Positions 35,419-46,100 of a stretch of 64,000 nucleotides of DNA are shown one piece after another. The notes below the pieces were generated by a model. The model was not told the DNA's origin and did not search any database. It was given only the letters and a program-made list of their open reading frames with translations. The position numbers were made by a program, and so were the translations under genes. Numbering within the stretch: the stretch's first letter is position 1; every line of letters begins with the position of its first letter. The stretch comes from Umbelopsis ramanniana AG (taxonomy: Eukaryota; Mucoromycota; Umbelopsidomycetes; Umbelopsidales; Umbelopsidaceae), in NCBI RefSeq assembly GCF_025399195.1, contig NW_026252093.1, positions 434,001 to 498,000 on the forward strand, in the 5' to 3' direction.

Positions 35419-35844
35419 ACAATTTCCATTATACGAATCTCACATAGTATGCCGCCTTTTTAATCTTTTGGGTGTACGCAGTTTGGTGATATTCGATGCC
35501 AATAAGAATTTGTATGGTAATAAACATTCAAAAAAGTATTAAAAGCTACTTTGACAACCCACTGCCATTCTTTGCAATGTATGAAAGAGGGACATGGTCT
35601 GTGCGAGGACTGCCTAGCTTGACTCGATCGGCTGGGAGCGTGTACCTTAAACCTTCATTCACTTAGTTCTTTTATGCATTCTATGGATTCAGTTCCACAT
35701 TATTATACTTTCTTCTCGTGCGTGTTTGTTCTCGTATGAAGGTGTCTTGACATTTCATCGCTGTTGATTGGCTGGCTTGGTTAGAATTTCCATTCAAAGA
35801 AGGTTGGGCAAAGTTCTCGAAGCGCGTCCTTGTTGTTGTTCCTC
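35419..35844. other. EFR3-ARMH3 spacer
   Basis: This 426-base gap joins two same-strand genes. It should hold the EFR3 3' UTR (AATAAGAATT and ATTAAAAG-type AT-rich sequence near 35500-35545) and the ARMH3 promoter. No gene is seen. Confidence 0.5.
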
Positions 35845-38496
35845 ATGACCCAAGTAAGCCCACGCTCGCGTGGTGGCAACGGAAAAGCAACCTACAAAGA
35901 AAAAGTAGTAGAGCTTTATGAGGCTTTGCTTCGTGTGAGTTTCTTCAGCATTACCAGTCGTCAATCCAACGTGCAAAAACTCAGTCGTTTATTTTTTACC
36001 AATGGGTCCCTTAGGGCGAAGAGCCATTCAAAAATGACCCGCAATTCTGGTCATCATTGTTCTTACTCAAAGTAAAAAGGAACTTCCTTTACACGCTCGT
36101 CCATGATAAATCGGAAGAACACCTTTTGTCGGTGCGAGACAGCATCTCCAATATTTTTGCACAGTGCGTCGAGGTTATGAATCAACCTACGGACGGACTC
36201 ATGGATGTTTTACGACAAACAAACGCTATCGTTGCGTTGACATGCATACTCCGTGCCATTTTTACCAAGTCTCGATTCACCAATTTCAGCTTTGATGTTG
36301 TCAACTTGCTTACTCGACTCCAAAACGCTGATGAGCGTTTTGCTAAATTGGAAACGGGCATTGAATTATGTCTTTCGCGGGATCATGATCCCGAATCTTC
36401 TCCTGATGCTGTTAAGGAAAGATGCAAAGCTACTATCAGACTGTTGGTTGTTCTTGTTGCTGGCAATGATAATGTCAACCAAAATAATCTGAATGGGTAA
36501 ATACAGCTTCTAAACGAACTCTTTGAAAACTGTATATCCCAATTTTTGACAATCTTCTGCTCCTTATAGCTATCTGATGAAGCAATCGCTATGTACCGCC
36601 ATATTGAATGTTATTGCTGATCTGAATGTTGATTACAATGAAGCAAAAGTATCTATAATGCTCATATCCTTGCTGTCAAACTACAACAAATATGAATCCA
36701 AGAACGTCGTTCTGACACAACTTATCACCACACGAGATGCTGGACCATTGGAGGTAGGATTTCGTGAATATTGTATGTCTTATTGTAACGTCAATAGCTA
36801 AATATAGACTCAGAGAATGGTGACAGCCATTGGCGCAGGCTTTCTTGATATGAGGGCTGACTATATAGAGATCAAAGACGACTCAGAAAGCTCAAGTACA
36901 GCCTTATTGTCTTATTTTACCGGCTTATTTGGGTGGGGGCTTTCCAAATCAGAGTCTAGATTACAATTTGGTAGTAATGATTGGGAGAAGGAAATGGACG
37001 AAGCTTTGGCCGAAATGTGAGTTCACTGACACACTGTACTGCGTCAAAGTCCATTTTTCTAATGGTACTTCACATTTAGGCCGCCGAAACAATCAGCCAT
37101 GCTGATAGCGTTTTACGAGTTGATCAATGCAAATCCTACATTTCAACAGCTTATACAGAGACCGTTAATGGTCTGCTTCGGCAACGAATCACCATATACC
37201 GAAGATATCGCGCTTTGCGCTTTCATGTCATACTCCTCCTTCGTACTACAATCACCTCGCTCAAAGAGATCCGTTGGCTATAGCAAATTGGTTCTGCTGA
37301 TATTTTTGAGAATTTGTGAGGACAGTTCACTTTGCGACCTGCTCTATAGTCCACAACTTTTGGGAGAACTCAGGCTTTGTCGACAGGTATGCATGTAATG
37401 TCATGGGAAGGCAGCATGGATTATTGTGCCCTAATGAAATGACTTGCTCTATTATATTTTTCAAAAAAAAAAAAGCGCTTACCTGCTATACCGGCTACCG
37501 ATGCACCTCGACCCTTGGCATGCGCAGTTTTAGATATCATGCTTATTTTCATCACACATAACATGAGAAAGAAACTGGAAATCGATCTTTACCGAAATGC
37601 ATTGTCAATCATTCATCGTCTTATGTCTTATCAGGTCAAGCGTAAGGCAACGATAGGCATGTATCACCCCCCTCTATTCCATCTGATTAGGATATAGACT
37701 GACCCACAAATCATTTTTACAGTCGGTTACCACTGGTCACATCTTTGGCAAGTGCTACTTGGATTTGTCCGATTTCTTATTTCCCATTACGAACGCATAG
37801 CAACGGAGGGCGATGTCGACGAACTTTTGCAATTGGTAAGTGTCCGAAAAGTGGTTTACCAATGAATGCGTTTGAGATGGGCCAACGTTTATCAACTTTG
37901 TTTTATAATAGAGCGTCACAATAATCAATATGTGCATTGTCCATAACGATACCTTGCTCGACGATGACGAGAGTTATGTTAATCTGCTTTACGAAATTGT
38001 CAGGGTAAAACCTACTTTCGTAGCATTAGCTCAGATATGTAAGTACCAAATCACAGTTTGTAATTTCGCTATTTTATTATCTCACGCATCGGAATCGGCC
38101 AGCTTCACCAAAATTAGGAGATCCTGCGAGGAAAGGCTCCGCCACGCCTCCACAGCGTCGTGGTATGGATCTATACAATATTGAACATATCATCAGTCAT
38201 TTTGACGAAAAAATTGAGCTTTGGAAAGCAAAAAACAAGATTCGTACTCTCAAACCGCAAAATGTTATAGGTAATTTACAGTTTGAACGTGTGGGGAGCG
38301 TACCTTGAAACTTGCTGACATTTTGATAGACGCCATCTATGAATACCACGATCAACTGGAGTTACGCCCTGCGGAGAGGTTAGAGCAGTTTAGTTCCTAT
38401 AGCGAAGTCCCTGGAGAAATGGCATTTTTCCGCAACATATTGCGCATAGCCGCCATTGATACTATATGTGAAGTCAACATACAAGCAGATGATTAG
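35845..38496 (+). CDS. ARMH3 (C10orf76, DUF1741) homologue
   Basis: ARMH3 is an armadillo-like helical protein that in animals binds PI4KB and supports Golgi PI4P and Arf-GEF function. Ten exons (35845-35934, 36015-36496, 36570-36753, 36808-37016, 37080-37386, 37476-37641, 37723-37835, 37912-38038, 38103-38270, 38330-38496) give 670 residues with closed phases. Blocks match the human protein in order: KEKVVELYEALLRGEEPFK, PQFWSSLFLLKV, ISLLSNYNKYES, FGNESPYTEDIAL, RPLACAVLDIMLIFITHNM, LYRNALSIIHRLMSYQVK, GYHWSHLWQVLLGFVRFLI and the end MAFFRNILRIAAID. An acidic, Ser-rich insert with GLFGWGLSKSE lies near residue 290. It carries no catalytic motif, as expected of an adaptor. Confidence 0.93.
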
Positions 38497-38853
38497 CATA
38501 CTGTTTCGCCCATGAATACTCCAGCAAACTGAAAATTTTAGAGTTACAGCAGGAACAATAAATCATTTATGACTTGTAATCTCACGAAAAATATGCAAGT
38601 AATACACTATCTCGTTTGATTATGGTGAGTTAACTTGACGTTGGAAATAGACCATCTCTTGCCGTCAACTGAGCGACTGACTTCCCTTCAGGACGCAAAA
38701 ATCTGTGGAAAATGCAAATGCTGACAAGTTGCAGTCATGATTGGTCACTATTGTCGGAGATCGTGAACTTGATCAGTGTCACTGTTTGATTCATAACTAT
38801 CGCAAAATCATAAAAAAGGAGTCCACCGAACTTCCTTTCGAATCTCATTCACG
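38497..38853. other. Intergenic region upstream of aspartate-semialdehyde dehydrogenase
   Basis: The gap includes ARMH3 3' sequence (AACAATAAATC near 38555) and the HOM2 promoter. I searched for the Gcn4-type TGACTC core and found only near matches (TGACTT at 38680). No gene is seen. Confidence 0.5.
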
Positions 38854-39998
38854 ATGGTTGCTACTAAAAAAGTCGGTATCCTCGGTGCCACCGGCACTGT
38901 TGGCCAACGTTTCATTCTTCTTCTTGCCGACCACCCTATCTTCACTATTCACGCCCTCGGTGCCTCTTCACGGTCGGCTGGCAAGTCTTACAAAGACGCT
39001 ACCAAGTGGAAGCAGAGCAAGCCCATTCCCGAAAACGTTCAAGATTTGATCGTCAATGAGTGCAAATCCGCTAACTTTGCTGAATGTGACGTTGTCTTCT
39101 CTGGCTTAGATGCCGATGTTGCTGGTGATATTGGTAAGGATTGGACTTCGCCTGGCTGCCTATTTTTGTTGTAGAGTTTTCTAAACCTCCCCTGTCGATA
39201 GAAATGGAGTTCCTCAAGGCCAACCTTGTTGTATTCTCTAACGCAAAGAACTACCGCCGTGAACCTACTGTTCCATTGATCGTTCCCACCGCTAATTCTT
39301 CCCACTTCGATTTGATCCCACATCAACGTAAAATCTATGGTCAAGACAAGGGTTTCCTCATCACCAACGCCAACTGCTCCACCACTGGCCTTGTTGTTCC
39401 CTTGAAGGCATTGCAAGATGCTTTCGGACCTCTTTCGCATATCATTGTGCATACCCAACAGGCTATTTCCGGCGCTGGTTATCCTGGTGTCCCAAGCTTG
39501 GATATTCTCGACAATGTCGTTCCTTACATTTCCGGTGAGGAAGAGAAGATTGAGTGGGAAACCGGCAAGATTTTGGGTGCTGTCAATAGCGATGCTACTG
39601 GATTCGATCATTTGGAGAACACAGTTGTGTCTGCAACCTGTACTCGCGTTCCTGTCATTGATGGTCATTTGGAGAGTGCATCCATCAAGTTTGCCAACCA
39701 ACCCGCTCCTTCCGTTGAGGAGATCGAAAAGGTGTTGGCTGCTTACACTACCGAACCACAACAACTCGGCTGTCACTCCGCTCCAGAGCGTGCCATCATT
39801 GTCAACTCGCTCCCTGACAGACCCCAACCTAGACTTGACCGTGACCTCGAAAAGGGACAAGCTGTCACTGTTGGTAGAGTCAGAAAGTGCCCCGTCTTTG
39901 ATATCAAATTCACTCTTTTGATTCACAACACTGTTCTTGGTGCTGCTGGAAGCTCAGTGCTTAACGCTGAGATTGCTGTTGCTAAGGGTCTCATCTAA
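38854..39998 (+). CDS. HOM2: Aspartate-beta-semialdehyde dehydrogenase
   Basis: The enzyme reduces aspartyl phosphate to aspartate semialdehyde with NADPH, the branch-point step to threonine, methionine and isoleucine in fungi. Exons 38854-39133 and 39202-39998 give 358 residues. Marks are the Rossmann start KVGILGATGTVGQRFI, the catalytic cysteine in TNANCSTTGLVVPLKAL, FGPLSHIIVHTQQAISGAGYPG, NTVVSATCTRVPVIDGH with the catalytic-histidine block, and the C-terminal VRKCPVFDIKFTLLIHNTV. The spliced junction reads VFSGLDADVAGDIEMEFLKAN, as in Hom2. Codon use is cleaner (C-ending) than in neighbouring genes, as expected for a well-expressed biosynthetic gene. Confidence 0.96.
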
Positions 39999-40290
39999 AT
40001 GATAGATATATTGTACTTTTATTGGTTTTGTGTTTTACCTCGATAACTAAAAAAATTATATAGATAGAGCATGGTTTTATTGTGTAAAATTCCACCCCAT
40101 AAGCGACAGATAGATGGAGGTATAAAATTATAACTTGAAAAAACTAGATATGGTTGTCCGGTAATAACAAGACAAATATGACCTTGTTACTTCTTACAAC
40201 AATGGGTGCCTCACATGTAAAGCACAGGGAATTATGATGTTCAATATCATGCATGTCCTTGCGATGTTTTTCAGTGGTATTTTCAATCAC

Positions 40291-42220
40291 TTAGAGTTTG
40301 GCTGAGGCAGTCAAGCTATCCTCAATTACATGGTATTGATCCTGTCCAAATAGTACTTCACCGCCGTCAATCTGGTAGGAAGGCACACCGCAACAGCCAG
40401 CTTGGATTGCCCTCTTGTTGTTTTCAAACATGCGTTCTTTAACATTGCCCTTGTTCGCATCCGCCTCCTTCGCGAGCGTTTCGCCATCGAATCCATTGTC
40501 ATTCAGCAATTTGATGAGGACAGCCTTATCGGAAAGATTTCTGTTGGAACCGTGTGAGCGAGTGGAACATCCCTAATTACAACACCACATCACTTTGCCG
40601 CCGACAACTTTACTTACATGTTATCAACCCACGCTGCTTTGTCTAAAAAGCATGAAATTTAGCAAGCTGGTAGTCATTGTGCCTGACTATACAAGAAGAT
40701 ATATCTCACTTACAGACGCAATCAATGATGGCTGGGTTTAATTGGGCGATGCGAAGAGCTGCTATGCTTCGGATGGGGAAATTATCAGGCCAATTTACTT
40801 GGATGGTCTCATCAACCTTGCGTGCATCATGGCCAGCTTGCTTCATAATAGCTCTCCAAAAGCGTGTCCAGTTAGACATGTCTTCCAGAAGGCACCGGCG
40901 CTTACTTTCGCTCATGGCATTCAGCGGTATTGCTGGAGTTCCAACCCTGCGACGACAATATCAGTTCAGTATCAACCCTCTAACATCATCTAGGTGTTTC
41001 CGTTCACTTACGCTTGGAAAAGAGGACCAACTACAACTGGGACGTATTCTATTTCACACCCAAGTGCTTTGAACCGCCATAGTTGAGTAAAGCCAATGTA
41101 AGCCCACGGACTCGAGAAGTCAAAGTAGAACGTCAATTTTCTGCCCTTTGCTACATTTGGCATGGGTTGCTTGACTCTGGATTCCAAAATACTTGCGAGG
41201 TTAGGCGTCTTTTCCCAGTCTAGTGGATCCAAACCAGATTGAAGAGCCAAGAAAGAAGCTTCTACAAACATCGTACGATCCTGTCCCCAAAACACCGGCC
41301 CATTCTTGTCGTTTTCATCTTTACGAACTTGGAAATACGGTACTCCCGGAGCGCCTAATTCCACTACACGACTTGTTTGGTCGCGCAGAGCGTTTTGGTA
41401 CTTTGCATCCTGGAACACGGATGGAGAGACTTTGAATGGGAAGTTCAGAGACTTTACAATTTCAAGCAATGTTTGCTCAGAGCTAATATCCGAGTTCTTC
41501 ACCCAATATTCATGGTACAAGGCATCGGTGAGTTGAGGACGGTAAGTTTGGTCGACGGCATGAAGCAACCGAAGGGCTAAACGATAGAGTTGACATCCAT
41601 GTTAGATAATCAGTGGCATGGGCAAAAAGCCTCTGTTCTCATTCCAATTACCATTGACCGTTCGTACAGGGTGATTGGGGTGAAAGTTTAGCGGCAACTT
41701 GTACGTATCAACGGTGCGAGCCAAGGACGCGCTTGTCAAACGTTTTTTGGCAGGACTCATGACATCCTATCCATTAACACGGTTAAAAATCATAGTATAG
41801 CGCGATATAATGCCCTCTCTCGATTGCCTACCGTTGCACTTCCATCTTTGCCCTGTCCCCATCAAAGTTGACGTCCAATAAGTTTATGGTGACAATGAAT
41901 GCATGAATGGCTAAATACGATCCCTCACCTGAGGAGCATTCACAGCTTGATAAATACCACCCAGCAAAACTGGCGTGTCTGTTGTTCAAATTGCATGTTA
42001 GCAAATGAATTACCTCCACCTTCCTTTTCAAACAAACAGTTTTACATTTAACGGTAGCATTTGTTCGCTGTGCTACTAGCTTGATTTTTCTTGAAGCAAT
42101 ATAAGCCCAGGGGCACTAATCCATGTTCAAAAATGGTAAACTAAATGATTCTCCCACCACAGGTCTTTCATAGTAGAGAGTTTATACCTGAATATCGTAG
42201 AAAAACTCGATGATGGCCAT
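40291..42220 (-). CDS. Tandem two-domain DsbA-fold protein (HCCA isomerase / GST-kappa-like)
   Basis: Nine exons (42188-42220, 42046-42115, 41929-41978, 41832-41852, 41652-41766, 41012-41576, 40714-40946, 40618-40642, 40291-40540) join in phase to 453 residues made of two complete DsbA-family thioredoxin folds in a row. Domain one (about 3-215) starts MAIIEFFYDIQCPWAYIAS, has PVLLGGIYQA and the cis-proline GAPGVPYFQV. Domain two (about 240-450) starts LTFYFDFSSPWAYIGF, has VVVGPLFQAVG, WPDNFPIRSIAALRI and GCCGVPSYQIDGGEVLFGQD. Relatives are glutathione-dependent 2-hydroxychromene-2-carboxylate isomerases and GST kappa, which carry Ser at the active site. Domain one has Cys there instead, domain two Ser. 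No targeting peptide is seen. The substrate is unknown. The exons are supported by phase, but the fusion has not been seen at protein level. Confidence 0.85.
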
Positions 42221-43127
42221 GAAGAAGAAGTGTGAGAAAAGTCCGCTGTAAACTCATGTCAAGCTGAATAATATCAATTAGCACTACAGCCAATCAAATT
42301 GGCATATGGTGGGTAGTGTATATCAGCCATTGAAAAGATCCTTTTACTTTTGCTTCATTGCTGTTAACACAAAGTAAATATGTTGTATTACGAATATGTC
42401 GCCATATGGTGATAATTGGACCAAGTATCTAAGAACAGATAAGAGCTGAGATCTATCTGGTAGCGAAAATGCACCATACAATCTCACATGCGCTGCGGGG
42501 ATTTGAAACCAGAGGAAATTCTGCGTGAATGTCTTTTGGGGAACAAAGTCATCCTAGGTTGCGTGAGATACCATATTTGGCCGTCAGTTAGTATCACAGT
42601 CGTCTTTATCGTGGTTCCGGGACATCAAACATTCCAAGATGACTTTTTATTCCCATTTATATAATGCTTCCCTTCTTTACTGTATTCTAAATTCTACGCT
42701 GGTGATAGGTTCTCTGGGGCCAGTGGCATCAGCGGAGATCTCGCTGTCGTTAAATTCAATTTGTCTGAATCCATGCCCTGTTCTCTTGATCTCCTGCTGT
42801 AGGACGTCTTCCTTGCTCTCTCTTCAGGAAAAGATAAGTCTGGGAGACATTGCATCATAAGGTTAACCTAATTGGCTCGGAGAAGTGGAGCGAACAAGCA
42901 AAGCAAAGCAAATTTGGAACGAGGTTTGTTAGTGTATCGATAGCAATAAGAAATTATTTTCCAACTTCCGCTGCTCGAGTTAACGGAATCAGTCGAAAAA
43001 AATTTAAAACAGCCAGCGACATAATTTTTTTTCTCTTCTGCTTTTCTTTTGACTTTTGTTTGATTCATTGGTTTGAGATCACTTCTTCTCTCTATCTATT
43101 GGAACCCGTATTTCAACTAGATTCCCA
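42221..43127. other. Divergent promoter region (DsbA-like fusion / P5 ATPase)
   Basis: A 907-base gap separates the two divergent starts. The right third is rich in T and C runs (43020-43110), as expected before a strongly transcribed gene. Short frames at 42639-42860 and 42850-43131 show no domain. I see no clear repeat. Confidence 0.5.
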
Positions 43128-46100
43128 ATGAAAAGGCATTGCTGGGCAACTGCCTTACTGGTATTTGTCTTGTCACTGACTGTGACGTCTGCGTTACCAA
43201 TTTTCGAAACGAGTAAGTTTTTTATTTTACCTGGGAAGAGAGAGCCAATATAGGCAACTAGTCAGAAAAAAAAATATTCTACAAGCGAGAATATTCAGGG
43301 TTCAGCTCGCCTACATGGGTCACTGAACGGAATGGGAGACCTATCTACCTCGTTCCTCGCCACTAACCTGGATATTCTTTTCCGCCTTGTTTAGTCAACG
43401 ATAAAGATAAGTACGGCAACACCTGCGAGCTGCACCCAGCGTACAATGTCACCTGCCCATTGCTATGTGTGACAGATCACTCAATGTGCCCAACGGCATT
43501 GGCTCCAACTTGTCCCTCGGGTCAGCAATTCTGCATGGACGGTACTTGTCAAGCTTCCTGCGATGGTATTGAGAATGCTTGTTTGTGTGGTGGAGCTACT
43601 GGTATACCCAACTATATCCCTTGTGCTGCTGGTCAATTGGTCAATATCACCCACTACGACCCACACAATACAGTCACTCAATCGATGCAATCATGTGCTT
43701 CTGCTGCTTCTATCAATTCATCTTCAGTCGGTGTTTGGGGTGATACCACTACTCCCTCCAACGAAGTTTGGCTTGAATGCCCTATTGTTCCCGATCCCAC
43801 CTTCACATGGACCGAGCCCATGTGGATTGCAGTATGGACGATTATGTGTTTTGAGGCAGTCCTTCTTGGAGCTTGGCACATTTTCAAACACTTTATGGAA
43901 GCGGTAATTTTGAATTTTCCTTTAATTCCCTTTTTGGTCTCACAAGTGTATTACGACAGACCTAAATTACTGAAACATTTTAAACCATTTGTAGAGCTTC
44001 CGCCGTTCTATCCGACAAAATGGCATGGCCAGTAACGACCAAACTGCTACGGTCCTTGGCGCCGATCAAAACGATGAAATCAAGAAGGTCAGCAGTAGCA
44101 ACACAGCTGGAACTCAAGAGGTCATTGATGAAAAGGATACATATGATGGCGAAAAAGCTACACAGGCAAAAACACCCACTTCTGACGTAACTTCTGACTC
44201 TTCTACCCTTGACGACTCTGAAAAGCTCAAATTCAGAGGATTCCGAAACAACATTTTGGGTACTGTCGGGTTCCTGTCCTGCATCATCATCACCATCCTC
44301 TTCCTCACCTTTTTGGGATGTGTTGTTGGTGATTACTGTAAGTTCTGGCTGGCATAGTGTCTTGATCAAATCGTTCCCCTTCTTTCGACGAAGCAAAACT
44401 AACACCCTTTCCACAGACGGTACTGTTGACGGCACTGTTTTCGGTGTTTTCCTTGCTTCGGATCTGTCTTCGGACATCTTTGCTGCTGTATGGCACATTG
44501 GTGGTGCCTGGTTTGTGATGATGAACCTTACCCGTCACCGCATGCGCAACTACTTCAGACTAGAGTCATTTGCACATGAATCACCCTATGTTCAAATCGA
44601 AAAGAAGGAAGAGCAAATTGTATTTTTGGATGATAGCGGTAAATGGATGAAACGTCTGCAGGCTGCTGAACAACATGTCAAGCGCGCCCTAGGGTGAGTG
44701 CTCCCAAAATAATCATAGATCTGTGTACCTGTCTCCATTAATTAACTCACTGGCTTGCGTTCCTCAGCTTTGATATTCTTGTTTTTACTTCCCCCACTCG
44801 CTTCACTGCAAACGGTCGTCGCTACTTTGAATTCCAGTGTGTCCGTTATGTCTACAACCCTCAGTTTAACAAGTTTGCACCTTATGAGTTCGATCTTGGT
44901 ATCACTCACGAACAACTCCACTCCTGGGCTAATGGCAACAAGACTGATGAAGCGAATTATCGGTACGAACTTATTGGACCCAACATCATCTCCGTTCAAG
45001 TTCCTTCCATCCCTCGCGCTGTTTTGCAAGAATTCACACATTTGCTTTATATCTATCAAATGATGTGCATGTGGGTGTGGTACTACTTCCAGTACTATAT
45101 TCTTGGTTTGATTCAAACCGGTATCATTTTGGTCTCTGCTTTCATCAAGGTTGCGCTACGTCTTCAATCTGAACATCGTATCAAGAAGCTGGCAGAATAC
45201 AAAAACGACGTCACCGTGCTTCGCGATGGAAAGTGGCAAGAAAATGTTTGCAGTTCCCAATTGGTTCCTGGAGATGTATTCGAAGTTGAAGAAAAAAAGG
45301 TTGTTCCCTGTGATGCCGTCATTCTCAGTGGTGATGTGGTCGTCAACGAATCATCCTTGACAGGTGAAGCTCTTCCCGTCCGCAAGGTAGCCATCCCCAA
45401 TGACAACGGTGTCTACGATAGTGCTGGATCCGGCAAAACCAATACTTTATTTTCTGGAACCATCATTGCTCAACTCAACCCTGGTAGTGAACTCAAGGGC
45501 GAAAAGGCTAGAGTTACTGCCTTGGTAGTCCGAACTGGTCTCGCAAGTGAAAAGGGAATGCTTATTCACAAGATCCTTTTCCCTACTCCTGTTAGTTTCA
45601 TCTTCAACGAACAACTCAAGGCCGCTATTTGCATTCTTCTCATTTGGGGTTTGGTTGCTTTTGCTTTGTCATTGTATCTCATGGGTCGTGGTAACATTAC
45701 CAGTTGGTTTTATGGTGTCTTCGTCATCAGTCAGATTTTCTCACCCTTGCTTAACGCTGCTTTCACCATCAATCAATCGGTTTGCGCTGCTCGCTTGAGA
45801 AGAAAGAAGATTCTTTGTCTCGATTTGCCTCGTATCAATCTTGCTGGAAAAGTCCGTATCTTCTGCTTCGACAAGACCGGTACTCTTACTCGTGAAGGCC
45901 TTGAATTCTACGGCGGTGTTCCTGTGACCAAGGCTGATGACAAGGTTCAATTTACTGATCGTTCGCCTTCTGGTAATGATATGCACTCTGATCTCGCCCG
46001 AGGTATTGCAACCTGCCATGCTGTGACCAAGGTTGGCGAAGATTTTATCGGTAAGTCATGGTTGAAAGGAGGATGAAAGTAAAACAAAAATCTCTATTGG

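Noticed and set aside
38741-39049. 102-codon plus-strand frame overlapping HOM2
   Set aside because: It is a shadow of the HOM2 first exon in another frame with no protein-like composition.
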